Notes: generated from the letters alone by a model not told the origin. 39,943 bases of DNA from Pseudomonadota bacterium (GCA_026399755.1 JAPLQI010000013.1:1-39943); one strand, 5' to 3'; shown: positions 8,476 through 17,201, counted from the stretch's first letter. Translations and numbers: made by a program.

Positions 8476-10899
8476 TTATGACCTCAAACCCATAATTTGA
8501 TTAACTCGGTTTACTGATGTTGCTACATTATTAGGGTCCATCTTGACCGTTACTTCGACTTCAAGCTTTTGCGGTGGTTTCGCTTGCTGATCCTGCATAT
8601 AGCGCTTAATCCACTCCTCTGTGCGTTGGGGCTTTTCTGCCATACCAAAGTCATACCAAGGCTTGTACTGTGCCCGTGCCGCAGTAACAATTTCCGGGCT
8701 ATATGTACTCTGCAAGCGCTGGCTGAAGGCTTTCTCTTTTTGGGTTCGTTTGGCGATTTCAGCATCGTCTTCAACGGTAGAAAAGTTAGCAATGCTGCCT
8801 AAAAGAGCCGCTGGGCCAAGTAACTTAGAAAATAGACTTGATGTTGAGGTAGCTGCTGTACCTGCTCCAGTTCCTGCTCCTGCGGCAGTATTTCCCATCC
8901 GCTGCCATAGCGCCGACATTCCTAAAGCCATTCCCCCACCAATCACACCGGATGTCAGAGGGTTCTCGGCGGCAAGCAACGGTGCATGCTCAGCAATCCA
9001 GCCTGTGCCTTTAGTTGCTGTGTCTGATATTTTTAACTTCTCAACTTCAATTTCAGCCGCTTTAATTTTCCCAAAATTAGCCTCTTTAATTTCTGCATTA
9101 GCTTGGCCAATTAAATCGTTTTTAGCTGCTATATCGCCTTTTTTCATTTCAGACTCAATAGAGTCCACGTTAGTGAGCATTTGCCGTGCAGCTTTCGCTG
9201 TATACATGTCACGGAAACCTGCTTCTGATAATACAAAGGGATCATCAAGCTTTTTATTCTTTAATTCTCTCAAAAATGCAAAAAGGCCTTTTACTGCAGC
9301 GTCACCCCCAATAGGCTTACCTTCTTTATTTACCCCGCCAAAATAGCCGCCGGGCATAAATTTCTTAATATCAATACCTTTCTTCGCCAAACCTTTTACA
9401 TAGTGTTTTTGCGTCAAATGTCCAAAAAAGTGTTCCATAAATGTGGCAACTTCAGCGGGCTGAGTTGCAGGCGCTAATTTCATTAATTGCTGGGTTAAGG
9501 CTCCAGATAAATTCACTGCCTGAATACCGGTAAAACCTGCTGTAGCCATAGTGTTAAATGTTTTAGGCGCATCTTGTGCCATTGGGCCAATTTCATAACG
9601 ACCAGAACGGCCATGGTAAAGCAGCATGTTATGCATTTCTTTTTGCTGATCTGGACGAACACCAAATTTCTGTTTCGCATCAACATCCATTTTAGCTACC
9701 ACTTCTGCCGTGGTGTAATACGCTGTAGCGGCTCGTGCAGACTCCGCAACGGACTTACTTGCAAACTCGAATTTTTCGCCAGCAGTAGTGTATGCACGGT
9801 AACCAGCAAGAACATCTGAAGGCATTTGTAATGAATCACCTGCAATTTTGATAGATTGCGTCCGGGCGAATGCGCTTTGTGATTTAGACATTTCCCCCGT
9901 CTGTTTCATTTCTAATAAGTCACGCTCAAATCGCAGATTGCTGCTCATGGCATCACGAGCCACCATGCCACCACCTAAAGAGCCCAATACACCTCCCATG
10001 CCCATGCCGCCGCCATTACTTCGCATACGATTTTGCTGCTGCTCTAACCCCCTCATTTCATTTCGCAATGTAGACACACGGCGGGTCATCGCTGAATAAG
10101 CCCGTGCTTGCTCTTGGGCGCTAAGTGCTGCTGATCGTGTCAAGCGCTGGTATGCACTGGCTGTCTGGTTGATTTCACGCTGAATCGCTCGTTCAGAGCG
10201 AATACCCAGTTGCTCCCGCGCCTGAGCTGCACGCTGGGCCATGCGGGTTTGATCGCCGACGGCCCTATCATAAGTCTGCGAGGTTTGACGATAAGCAGTG
10301 CGAATGCGCTGTTGAGCTGCATTTGTTGATTGTGCAGATTGAGCTGCGGAAGCAGCAGCGGCCTGAGCTGCAGCTTGGGCTGCACGCCTTGCCAACCTAG
10401 TCTGCTCACCCACAGCGCGGTCATACGCGCGCGTAGTTTGGCGGTAGGCTTGCTGTGTTTGCTGCTGGCCAGCCGCTTGGGCTTGTGCCGCCTGAGCGGC
10501 AGCTTGTGCAGCAGCCTGAGCCGCAGCAGCGGCGGCTCGTTGAGCTAAACGAGTTTGATCACCCACCGCCCGCTCATAAGCTCTTGTGGTTTGTCGATAA
10601 GCTTGTTGTGCTCGTTGCTGGGCAGCCGCTTGGGCCTGTGCTGCCTGCTCCGCAGCCTGAGTAGCCGCTTGCGCTTCTGCCGCTGCCGCTCGCTGGGCCA
10701 GTCTGGTTTGCTCTCCAACGGCTCGTTCATACGTTCGCGTGGTCTGGCGATATACCGACTGAGTACTCGCTTGGCCAGCCGCTGCAGATTGAGCCATTTG
10801 CGCGGCCATTCTTGCCGCAACTTGCGTAATTCGGTTTAGTACTGCGCTGGCTTGATCTCTTGCCCGCAGTAGCAGTGAAACTTCCATATTGCGGGACAT
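8476..10899 (-). CDS. Tail tape measure protein
   Basis: 807 residues, the largest tail gene, placed between the frameshifted chaperone and N as in Mu (gp42). The N-terminal third is an Ala/Gln/Arg-rich helical region with four 51-residue repeats, with Tyr at 50, 101, 152 and 203. After a Gly/Met-rich break (about 298-315) come the tape-measure core (QTGEMSKSQSAFARTQ and following) and a hydrophobic segment near 655-730 that could enter the membrane on DNA injection. Its length sets tail length, and the gene begins two bases after the frameshift-product stop codon. Confidence 0.9.
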   Translation of the reverse strand: MSRNMEVSLLLRARDQASAVLNRITQVAARMAAQMAQSAAAGQASTQSVYRQTTRTYERAVGEQTRLAQRAAAAEAQAATQAAEQAAQAQAAAQQRAQQAYRQTTRAYERAVGDQTRLAQRAAAAAAQAAAQAAAQAAQAQAAGQQQTQQAYRQTTRAYDRAVGEQTRLARRAAQAAAQAAAASAAQSAQSTNAAQQRIRTAYRQTSQTYDRAVGDQTRMAQRAAQAREQLGIRSERAIQREINQTASAYQRLTRSAALSAQEQARAYSAMTRRVSTLRNEMRGLEQQQNRMRSNGGGMGMGGVLGSLGGGMVARDAMSSNLRFERDLLEMKQTGEMSKSQSAFARTQSIKIAGDSLQMPSDVLAGYRAYTTAGEKFEFASKSVAESARAATAYYTTAEVVAKMDVDAKQKFGVRPDQQKEMHNMLLYHGRSGRYEIGPMAQDAPKTFNTMATAGFTGIQAVNLSGALTQQLMKLAPATQPAEVATFMEHFFGHLTQKHYVKGLAKKGIDIKKFMPGGYFGGVNKEGKPIGGDAAVKGLFAFLRELKNKKLDDPFVLSEAGFRDMYTAKAARQMLTNVDSIESEMKKGDIAAKNDLIGQANAEIKEANFGKIKAAEIEVEKLKISDTATKGTGWIAEHAPLLAAENPLTSGVIGGGMALGMSALWQRMGNTAAGAGTGAGTAATSTSSLFSKLLGPAALLGSIANFSTVEDDAEIAKRTQKEKAFSQRLQSTYSPEIVTAARAQYKPWYDFGMAEKPQRTEEWIKRYMQDQQAKPPQKLEVEVTVKMDPNNVATSVNRVNQIMGLRS
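10231..10752 (-). repeat. Four tandem 153-bp coding repeats in the tape measure gene
   Basis: Each unit encodes 51 residues starting YRQT(T/S)R.Y(E/D)RAVG(E/D)QTR(L/M)A(Q/R)RAA and ending in an Ala/Gln-rich run. The invariant tyrosine recurs exactly every 51 residues. The last unit diverges after about 25 residues. Unit duplication would lengthen the tail stepwise. Confidence 0.9.
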
Positions 10900-10901
10900 A
10901 G

Positions 10902-11410
10902 TCAGCTCCGTGGTCGGCGAAGGGAAACGATACGACGTACCCCCGTATCGTTGCCTTCTTCTGATGCTTCTGAGGGGGTAGATGGCGGTGCAGAAAGCGC
11001 TAAGTAGCTCAGCGCTTCTTCTTCAGTCATTGCCAGCACTTCGCTGTGGCTAAACCCTAGCCGCAGCAAGCTAAGAACAGCTAAGCGGAACCCTGAGCGG
11101 CTTTGTTCTCTTGCTGCCGCTTTTTTTTAAGGGCATCCAATGCGGCCCACATCACATCGTAATCATCATCAACCAGCTCCTTATGCAGCAGCTCGATGGT
11201 GATTTCTTCCGCAGGAATGGTGCCCAGCTTCGTCAGGCAGCGGGCCAGCAGTGCGGTATTCACAGCCAACATACTGCTGCTATCTGTGACTTCAAACACC
11301 GCAATATTGTCGCCAATGGTCGGCAAGCGCAGCTCAAAATCACTGTGCAACTTGCCTAGGTATTCAATCCCGTAAATCAGTACAGATAGTTTGTTTTCTG
11401 GAGCGGTCAT
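10902..11410 (-). CDS. Tail assembly chaperone, predicted -1 frameshift fusion product
   Basis: Reading through A AAA AAG (11126-11120) with a -1 shift leaves the frame open for 72 more codons, to TGA at 10904-10902, two bases before the tape measure ATG. The fusion would be 169 residues. The added part has no RBS of its own, contains a leucine-rich helix then TEEEALSYL, and ends Ser/Pro-rich and basic. Two overlapping frames joined by slippage at this locus are a conserved theme in tailed phages; Mu itself is reported to use a different (-2) shift. The open frame and heptamer are seen; its use is inferred. Confidence 0.8.
11081..11410 (-). CDS. Tail assembly chaperone, unshifted product (Mu gp41-like)
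   Basis: 109 residues, the short form of the chaperone that coats the tape measure during tail assembly. It contains KLSVLIYGIEYLGKLHSDFELRLPT-type beta strands, then a helical C-terminus ending in KKKRQQENKAAQGSA. The gene order tube, chaperone, tape measure is conserved in long-tailed phages. A slippery A AAA AAG lies in frame 12 codons before the stop, giving the longer product described separately. The start overlaps the tube gene stop by four bases. Confidence 0.85.
   Translation of the reverse strand: MTAPENKLSVLIYGIEYLGKLHSDFELRLPTIGDNIAVFEVTDSSSMLAVNTALLARCLTKLGTIPAEEITIELLHKELVDDDYDVMWAALDALKKKRQQENKAAQGSA
11120..11126 (-). other. -1 frameshift slippery heptamer A AAA AAG
   Basis: The heptamer is in the correct zero frame within an A8 G run. 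Downstream, AGCCGC and GCGGCT can pair, the first arm starting about 17 bases after the heptamer, which might stimulate slipping; the closer pair AGCGGC/GCCGCT is an alternative. Confidence 0.75.
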
Positions 11411-11781
11411 TCTTTCACCTCACGTAACGCTTGGATTTTGATATCACGGCGTGCTTCACTTTCTACTGAGTACTTCGTGCCTACTTCTAAGCTGAAGCAG
11501 TCCAGATAGCTGGTGCGCTTACCGCCTGGCGTAGCTGGGTAGCAGGTTAATTTAGCGCCTTGCATCCCGTCCCAATCCAGATCACCCGCCACTGGAATCA
11601 CGACGGTGATGCTGATTTCCAACTCGCTAATGCCCTTGCTAAAACCCTTGGCACGGCCTGTGCGATTCATGGTTTTAACCACTTTTCGGCCGGTTTTACC
11701 GCTCACGCTCATATCCACGACATCAACTTCTTGGCCGTCGATCTCCAGCACAATGCTGCCTGCAAATTCTTCAAGTGCCAT
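11407..11781 (-). CDS. Tail tube protein M
   Basis: 124 residues, same size as Mu M (gp40). The protein has the beta-rich pattern of Mu-type tubes: FAGSIVLEIDGQEVDVVDM at the start, then SGKTGRKVVKTMNRTGRAKG, ISELEISITVVIP and YSVESEARRDIKI near the end. It polymerises into the inner tube within the sheath. It follows the sheath gene by 12 bases and overlaps the chaperone gene by four. Confidence 0.93.
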   Translation of the reverse strand: MALEEFAGSIVLEIDGQEVDVVDMSVSGKTGRKVVKTMNRTGRAKGFSKGISELEISITVVIPVAGDLDWDGMQGAKLTCYPATPGGKRTSYLDCFSLEVGTKYSVESEARRDIKIQALREVKE

Positions 11782-11793
11782 GGTGCTGTCCTT

Positions 11794-13218
11794 TTAAAGG
11801 TAAAGATCAATGCGGCCTGCAAACACATGCAAACCATTGACGACGTCCGTAGGAATACGTGCATTCAGACGATTAGCATCTTGTAAATCACGCTGCACAA
11901 TGAGCTTGTCTTTGTTTTCTACTACCTGCTCAACAAACTCCAACTCTTCCAGCTTCAGTAAAACGTCGTATAGCTCTGACCACACCTTGTCTGCAGTACG
12001 GCTACTTAGCTTTTCACGAGGGAAGCGTAAAGCGATGCGCTCACGGCACGCTTTGCGCACGTAATCCAGTGTGCGAATGGTTGTGAGATCCAGCAGGCTG
12101 ACATCGTCAATTCCCTGAGGGTCTTTTGTGTAAGTGGTAATGGCCCGCACAATTTGTACTTTATCGCCAGGGCCAACCTCAGAAGGTGTAACCCCGTTGT
12201 ACAGCGCATTTTCCTGCTCTGTACGACTCAGGCGATTGGCAAAGGGTGAAGGGGCAATCGCGGTCAATGCCAGTGTATTCAGCGGGCGAGCGGGGTCTTC
12301 TTCACTGGCGATCACGGCAGCGTAAGCTGCAGCTACTTCCCAAGATAAACTAGGGGTCGATGGCACAAGAATGCTGCTGGTCCGACCGCTATTAATAGAG
12401 AGGGCCAAAGTAGTGGCTTGCGCCAGCGTGCCGGTATTGCCATACACACCAATGGCCCCTCGCTGCTCCATTGGTCCACCTACCGCATCAAGATGGGTAC
12501 GTAGTTTTTGCAGACTGGCGGTATCCATCAAGCTGCTGCAAAGAATATTGTGGCCAGCACTATAAATAGGTGTAAGTGCGGCTTGAATATCAGGGTCTGT
12601 CGCACCGCCCGCCATTGGGGCAATCACGGCCACTAAGCCCGTCGCAATGGCAAAGGAACTGATCAGCTTAATCGTATTGCCCAGCGTGCCTTTGTTTTTT
12701 GCGGTCAGGGTGACAACGCCTAAATTCACCGTTGCAGTGACAGGGATATCAGGCGCTCTATCTAATGCAGTTTTAAGTGCCAGTGCCACAATGGTGGGCG
12801 TGTCGCCATTACTGATGGCGGCATCAATTCGATCATTACCCACCCAAAGGGTTAAGGCTCCTGCCGCCGTTGCCGCACCTGTTAACGTCACGGTGCCTGC
12901 GGCCTGAGTCCCTGCAGGCGCATCATCTAGGGCAATCGCAGTAATCGCGGCATAGGGATAGGCGGTAATCGCTGCAGCCACCATGCTGTGCAAAATTGAA
13001 CCACGGCCAAACATGGTTGCGGCATCTGCATCATTAAAGACATCAGTGGGGACTGCAGCGGCCACGGTGCCAATGGCCATACGTTGGCCAATTAACAATA
13101 CTTTTTGTAAATTACCTGGTAATAAGCGCACAGCCATCTTGGTATTAAATTCAAAGTACTTACCCGGCTTGCGGATACTGGATGGAATGCTATCGAAGCT
13201 AATATCTTTGCTAGCCAT
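11794..13218 (-). CDS. Contractile tail sheath protein L
   Basis: 474 residues, close to Mu L (495). N-terminus IRKPGKYFEFNTKMAVRLLPGN matches Mu-type sheaths; the middle has an inserted beta domain rich in Ala/Thr/Val (about 100-190), and the C-terminal sheath core includes RTLDYVRKACRERIALRFPREKL (about 385-407). It shows that the virion is a myovirus. It abuts the DUF2635 gene, sharing one base. Confidence 0.96.
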   Translation of the reverse strand: MASKDISFDSIPSSIRKPGKYFEFNTKMAVRLLPGNLQKVLLIGQRMAIGTVAAAVPTDVFNDADAATMFGRGSILHSMVAAAITAYPYAAITAIALDDAPAGTQAAGTVTLTGAATAAGALTLWVGNDRIDAAISNGDTPTIVALALKTALDRAPDIPVTATVNLGVVTLTAKNKGTLGNTIKLISSFAIATGLVAVIAPMAGGATDPDIQAALTPIYSAGHNILCSSLMDTASLQKLRTHLDAVGGPMEQRGAIGVYGNTGTLAQATTLALSINSGRTSSILVPSTPSLSWEVAAAYAAVIASEEDPARPLNTLALTAIAPSPFANRLSRTEQENALYNGVTPSEVGPGDKVQIVRAITTYTKDPQGIDDVSLLDLTTIRTLDYVRKACRERIALRFPREKLSSRTADKVWSELYDVLLKLEELEFVEQVVENKDKLIVQRDLQDANRLNARIPTDVVNGLHVFAGRIDLYL

Positions 13219-13430
13219 TATGCAGCTCCTGCGGGCGTTTTACGGTTGGCGGGCTTTAAATCTGGCCCTTCTTCAAAGCTAGGATCTGCTTGCAATAACA
13301 AATCCCCCTCCATGACACGTCGGAGGTAGTACTGTGAATCCGGCACAAGCTCAGCATTGCTATCGCCAATGTATTCACGCGGTGAGTCTTCTTTAGGCAC
13401 AGAAAGGCCTGATGCGGCTTTAACCAGCAT
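13218..13430 (-). CDS. DUF2635 protein (Mu gp38-like)
   Basis: 70 residues. Small protein found just before the sheath gene in Mu-like phages; function not established. It contains SPREYIGDSNAELVPDSQYYLRR, in which a short polar segment precedes the YYLRR motif conserved in DUF2635. It sits between gp37 and L with 2- and 0-base gaps. The short length and polar ends suggest a tail assembly accessory rather than a structural repeat protein. Confidence 0.85.
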   Translation of the reverse strand: MLVKAASGLSVPKEDSPREYIGDSNAELVPDSQYYLRRVMEGDLLLQADPSFEEGPDLKPANRKTPAGAA

Positions 13431-13432
13431 GG

Positions 13433-14080
13433 TTAGCTCCTTAAAGAAATAATGTCGGTGGCTTCCGGCTTACCGTCACCGGGCGGCGTTAAATCGTGCT
13501 CAAGCTGGATGCGAAGCAAGTCAGGATCGGGCAGATCTTTACGCCCATGATTCCCTACAAAAACAACATCAGCGGCCCGTCCATCCACCGGCCAGTGGCC
13601 GTTTTCTAAAGCGTGCTCTATCCACGCGGTTGAAAACTCACAAGCAAAGATGCTGACGGCGTCATGGCCCAACTTGGTGTTATAAAGCGTGCGAACGCGC
13701 CCAGGCTGCAGGTAATCAATCGCCAGTCCTAAATCCTGCTGCTGAAGTAATCGGCGTACAGCCTTCACCAGTTGATATGCACCTACTTCACCCACACCAC
13801 CTTGCCTTGCAGCGTTGTGATTGCGGATATTACGGGCGGCGCACATCACAACCCATTGCCCTGATGCCTTGATGCTTTTTTCGCTGGTTTTGGTTTTCTC
13901 AGAGCGGGTAATCCCGCCAAAAGTCACCCACACCGCGGGAAAGCAACGAATCACTTCAGGCGTTAAATCATCTAATTCACCGCTGTAGCTTTCCACTGAG
14001 ATTGCCAGTCGGCCCAAACCTTGTTTCAGTCGCGCCACCAGCGCGTCTTCGATTTGTTCCAGGCTAACTGGCGCACTCAT
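13433..14080 (-). CDS. Tail completion protein gp37-like (DUF1834)
   Basis: 215 residues; the family is DUF1834/Mu gp37, encoded between gp36 and the sheath and thought to act at the tail terminator or head-tail joint. Seen: an N-terminal helix EQIEDALVARLKQGLG, then PAVWVTFGG, WVVMCAARN and a C-terminal AIDYLQPGRVRTLYN followed by FACEFSTAW. It overlaps gp36 by four bases. Position and length agree with the family. Confidence 0.88.
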   Translation of the reverse strand: MSAPVSLEQIEDALVARLKQGLGRLAISVESYSGELDDLTPEVIRCFPAVWVTFGGITRSEKTKTSEKSIKASGQWVVMCAARNIRNHNAARQGGVGEVGAYQLVKAVRRLLQQQDLGLAIDYLQPGRVRTLYNTKLGHDAVSIFACEFSTAWIEHALENGHWPVDGRAADVVFVGNHGRKDLPDPDLLRIQLEHDLTPPGDGKPEATDIISLRS

Positions 14081-14496
14081 AGCTGGCCCCGCCCGAAAAC
14101 AGTCCCTGCAGACACAATCTGAATCGTGTTACTGGATACCGGCGCAATACCGCCACCATTTGGCATCCCGCCCAAAGTCAGCAAACCTTTGTTCACTTCC
14201 TTTAACAGCTTGATGGCATCCTGATAACGATCACGAATTTCATCTGTGGTCGCTACACCTGCACCACACAGCCGATAGCGGGTGATGTCACAAGTGATGC
14301 CAACTAATAAACTCGGCACCGGCTGCAGTGGAATGGTGTAGCGGCTCGCCAAATAAGCATCAATCTCGGTACTGGCATTGACGATTGCGCGATTTAACAC
14401 CGTGGCATCGATCACGCCGCTATAGCTACGGTCGGTGAGCGAGATCACTTCACGCTCACCGAAGCGATCCAGCATATCTGCTTGGCTGGCGTACAT
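14077..14496 (-). CDS. Head-tail connector gp36-like (DUF1320)
   Basis: 139 residues, DUF1320, the counterpart of Mu gp36. It is a helical adaptor-like protein: MYASQADMLDRFGEREVI at the N-terminus and the family's DAYLASRYTIPL near residue 47, then a helix with CDITRYRLC. It probably forms a ring between portal and tail. It shares one base with the gp35 gene and four with gp37. Confidence 0.9.
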   Translation of the reverse strand: MYASQADMLDRFGEREVISLTDRSYSGVIDATVLNRAIVNASTEIDAYLASRYTIPLQPVPSLLVGITCDITRYRLCGAGVATTDEIRDRYQDAIKLLKEVNKGLLTLGGMPNGGGIAPVSSNTIQIVSAGTVFGRGQL

Positions 14497-14774
14497 TAGG
14501 CGGCTGCCTTTTTGCCTGCAGCAGCGACAGGTCGATACTGCGTTTTAGCGCTTGGTTCGGCATTAGCTTCAGGCTCGCTCTTTGCAGCCTCTGCCTCAGC
14601 TTCAACCGTAGGCTCAACAGTATCGGCAATGATTTCAACGATCAGCATTGGCTCGGCTTGTAATAGCGCCAGTTGCTCTTCGCTAAAATCATCATTTTTG
14701 TAGTCCGTAGCAAGCGCCGCATGCGCGATGCTTGCCCGACGAAAACCATCCCGTTTTGAAGTGATACGAATCAT
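14496..14774 (-). CDS. Mu gp35/FluMu-like protein
   Basis: 92 residues from ATG 14774; AAGGGG lies seven bases upstream, whereas the longer in-frame start at 14801 would sit within the capsid gene. N-terminus IRITSKRDGFRRASIAH is the conserved piece of Mu gp35/HI1506-like proteins. The middle is Glu/Ala-rich (about 50-80), the end basic and Ala-rich (KKAAA). It lies between the major capsid and gp36, as in Mu. Function unknown; the acidic-basic low complexity tail looks disordered. Confidence 0.8.
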   Translation of the reverse strand: MIRITSKRDGFRRASIAHAALATDYKNDDFSEEQLALLQAEPMLIVEIIADTVEPTVEAEAEAAKSEPEANAEPSAKTQYRPVAAAGKKAAA

Positions 14775-14784
14775 CATCTGCCCC

Positions 14785-15693
14785 TTAAGCCACAGAGCCA
14801 TCAGAACCGAAGGCTAATTGCCAGAAACCATAGCCGCCGGAAGCGCGTGCTTCTGCACCAAACTTAAATTTACGGCGCATAAACACATCATCAGCCTGCG
14901 GGTCGGTTTGCTCGACAAACACCGGCTTTTTACGCTCCTGGTAAATGAAAGGTTTTACCGGTTTGGTGGTATCCAACAGGAACCAGGCATCGTCAGAGGT
15001 TAAGCGGCCGTCTACCACTAACTCTGCCGTGCCCTTATAAGGATTCGGCTTACCATCTTCTAATTTGTCATTGCTCAAAATGGCTCGGGCAATGTCTTCC
15101 AATGCAGCAGGCACCAGTAAAATATTGGGCGAAATATTGAGCGGTCGCCCTTCGTCGTCTTTCAGCTTTTTCATTGCTGTGCGGGCAAAACCATAGCTTG
15201 CCTGTGCAGCAGCAAAGCTGACGCAAGAGAGCTTTTTCGTCCCCTTGTTAGAAACGGTTTGGTTGTTGACTACATGATCAACGTCAAAGAAGTACTGGCC
15301 GTCATAACAAAAGTTAACAAAGCCTTTGTTGACCAATTCATAAACGATTTCATCGGGCAATTGCTTAGCAGAAAAACCCGCCATTTCAGCCTGTGGTTTG
15401 TAGATGCCCAGGTTGTCATCTTCAATATGATTACGGTCCACCTCAACCGTGGCTTCCCAGTCATCATTGGTGATGGTGTAGCTGGATGCTGCCAGAGATT
15501 TAACCGCTTTTTCACCGATCCACTTTTGCATGCGCGGGAAAGTGGACAGCCATTTGTAATCGTTCAAGCCGCTGGTAGACGGCACCAGCATGGCAATTTT
15601 GTCCCAGGTACTGGGCGCGGCATCAAACGCGTTATTAAATGTGGTCTTGAGGTTAACAAAAATGGCTTTGAGGGAAGATGCATTAATAATCAT
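14785..15693 (-). CDS. Major capsid protein T
   Basis: 302 residues (Mu T 305), HK97-fold capsid protein of the Mu gpT family. Start taken at ATG 15693, with AAGGAG six bases upstream, giving MIINASSLKAIFVNLKTTF; the longer frame from 15732 is not supported. Later landmarks are MLVPSTSGLNDYKWLS (about 33-48), VDRNHIEDDNLGIYKP and the C-terminal FKFGAEARASGGYGFWQLA. It follows the decoration gene and precedes gp35. Confidence 0.95.
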   Translation of the reverse strand: MIINASSLKAIFVNLKTTFNNAFDAAPSTWDKIAMLVPSTSGLNDYKWLSTFPRMQKWIGEKAVKSLAASSYTITNDDWEATVEVDRNHIEDDNLGIYKPQAEMAGFSAKQLPDEIVYELVNKGFVNFCYDGQYFFDVDHVVNNQTVSNKGTKKLSCVSFAAAQASYGFARTAMKKLKDDEGRPLNISPNILLVPAALEDIARAILSNDKLEDGKPNPYKGTAELVVDGRLTSDDAWFLLDTTKPVKPFIYQERKKPVFVEQTDPQADDVFMRRKFKFGAEARASGGYGFWQLAFGSDGSVA

Positions 15694-15706
15694 GGTGTAC
15701 TCCTTG

Positions 15707-16111
15707 TTAGATAACCCAAACGCCATCAGCATCTACACCAACAACGGTGCCAGCCTGTGAACGCGTATTTGTGCCGTTGGTTTTAGAAACCGTCTGATTG
15801 TCCAAAACAAAGCAAGGGCGGCCCACGCTGGCTTGGGTTACAGGGTCGCCCGCATCATTGGCCCACTTAAATGCGCGGTTACGACGGATACCCACGGTGA
15901 TGGCCCCATCGGCGCCCCCGGTGTTATCTGCAAACTCATCGGCCATACCGAGATAAGCCAGAGTTATGGCTGTTGCACCTGGCGTTGCAAACCCTGTTGC
16001 GCTGGCACATACCAGCGTGCCCGCAAAAATCTTGGCATTGGCTGCTACAGCAACCCGAATCAAAACGCCTTCTTTAAAGGGGGTATTGCGATCTTGAGTA
16101 ATTGCAGCCAT
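15707..16111 (-). CDS. Head decoration-like protein (DUF2190-like)
   Basis: 134 residues, placed between the protease/scaffold gene and the capsid gene, where many Mu-like phages encode a small capsid-stabilising protein. The composition (Ala, Gly, Thr, Val) and beta pattern with FAGTLVCASATGFATPG and a final GTVVGVDADGVWVI fit the trimeric decoration proteins. I recognise the family only by position and style. Four bases separate it from the protease gene. Confidence 0.7.
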   Translation of the reverse strand: MAAITQDRNTPFKEGVLIRVAVAANAKIFAGTLVCASATGFATPGATAITLAYLGMADEFADNTGGADGAITVGIRRNRAFKWANDAGDPVTQASVGRPCFVLDNQTVSKTNGTNTRSQAGTVVGVDADGVWVI

Positions 16112-16114
16112 GGT

Positions 16115-17179
16115 TTAGCTCCCTAAGGTTTTTTTAACATCAGCTGGGCTATTCCCCATTGCCCTACAAACGGCCATGGTGATGTCGTCCAGCTCGCTCT
16201 CAGTCGGCACTGGCGGCTTGCCTTGTGTTTGCGATGTTTTAAGCGCGGCAATTTTTGGAACGCCAGCTAGATAAGATTTCAAACCGGCTACATTTTCTTT
16301 GCCGTAAGACTTAGCCCAGCCTTCTTGGGCAGGGAACAAGCGCCCATCTGATAGCGCTGCAGTGATCAATTCATCGACTTCATTGACCTGCTGCGTTGTC
16401 GTCAGCGCTGCAATCTGGGTTTGCAGCTCCAGCATGACTTCGATAGGCACAAACTTAGCGGGGTCAGCGGTCTTCGCTGAAAGCGCAGCAATTTGAGTTT
16501 GTTGCTCTGTCAATAACTTAAGTAAATCGACGCTGGCCGCTGCAGTATCAGTGCTACCTAATTGCGTCATTAACTTTTGCAGCTGAGCTTTAACATCCTC
16601 AGCTGTGGCTCCTACTGGCAGATTTAACAGCCAGCGTAATTGCTCAAGAAGCTCTTCCATTTTTGGGTCCTGTGGTTGGGTAGTAAGCGATACCAGGCGT
16701 GACAATGCCGCCACAGAAAGCGGGGGCAGTTCATCCAGTGCAGGGGTATTAGTTAAAGCAACATGTAGCAAACCCAGCACGCGGCCGGTTTTGTCATAGG
16801 TAAAAACGGGGGAGATATAGCGATACTCTTTAGCTGCAATCATTTTTGCAGCTGGATCTGTCCAATCCACTATGGCGTACAGCCCATCGCCATCGCGCCA
16901 TTCCAACTCTTTGAACCAACCCGCAGCAGGTGCAGGCAGTCCGTTTTCAGCCGCGTTTAGCGTTTGATGTTCATAATCGACCACCGATAGCGTTTGTTGG
17001 CGGGCAGCGGCCGCAATGAGGAGAGCTGCATTTTCAGAATCCAGAACCCAAGCATCGCAGCCTTCTGGTCGCCCATCGCGGGCACGAAACTCACCTGCAG
17101 GCAAAAGCTTGATTGCTTGCTTGATTTCTGTTGTGAGTTCAACCGTCAGAGCGGCGAAGAGAGGGGCTGGATATGTCAT
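16115..17179 (-). CDS. Prohead protease/scaffold protein I
   Basis: 354 residues, Mu gpI type. The N-terminal 180 residues form the maturation protease (PLFAALTVEL at the start, the GCDAWVLDSENAALLI and VDYEHQTL stretches, with H at DYEHQT as a probable active-site residue, and AKEYRYISPVF). The C-terminal half is Gln/Leu-rich and helical, as expected for the scaffold Z, which in Mu is also made alone from an internal start. A helical LLEQLRWLLNLP segment near 193 may mark that border. The start codon lies in a strong palindrome. Confidence 0.92.
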   Translation of the reverse strand: MTYPAPLFAALTVELTTEIKQAIKLLPAGEFRARDGRPEGCDAWVLDSENAALLIAAAARQQTLSVVDYEHQTLNAAENGLPAPAAGWFKELEWRDGDGLYAIVDWTDPAAKMIAAKEYRYISPVFTYDKTGRVLGLLHVALTNTPALDELPPLSVAALSRLVSLTTQPQDPKMEELLEQLRWLLNLPVGATAEDVKAQLQKLMTQLGSTDTAAASVDLLKLLTEQQTQIAALSAKTADPAKFVPIEVMLELQTQIAALTTTQQVNEVDELITAALSDGRLFPAQEGWAKSYGKENVAGLKSYLAGVPKIAALKTSQTQGKPPVPTESELDDITMAVCRAMGNSPADVKKTLGS

Positions 17180-17201
17180 AGCCCCGATTATCGGGGCTAT
17201 G
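17177..17201 (-). promoter_or_regulatory. Perfect 11-bp inverted repeat over the protease start codon
   Basis: CATAGCCCCGA-TTA-TCGGGGCTATG; on the minus strand the ATG of the protease gene is the last three bases of the 3' arm and the only SD-like bases (GGGG) are also in that arm. No T run follows, so it is not a terminator. It probably limits initiation at this gene. Confidence 0.65.

Noticed and set aside
8621-9346. 241-codon plus-strand frame within the tape measure gene
   Set aside because: Antisense shadow; the minus-strand frame is a clear tape measure.
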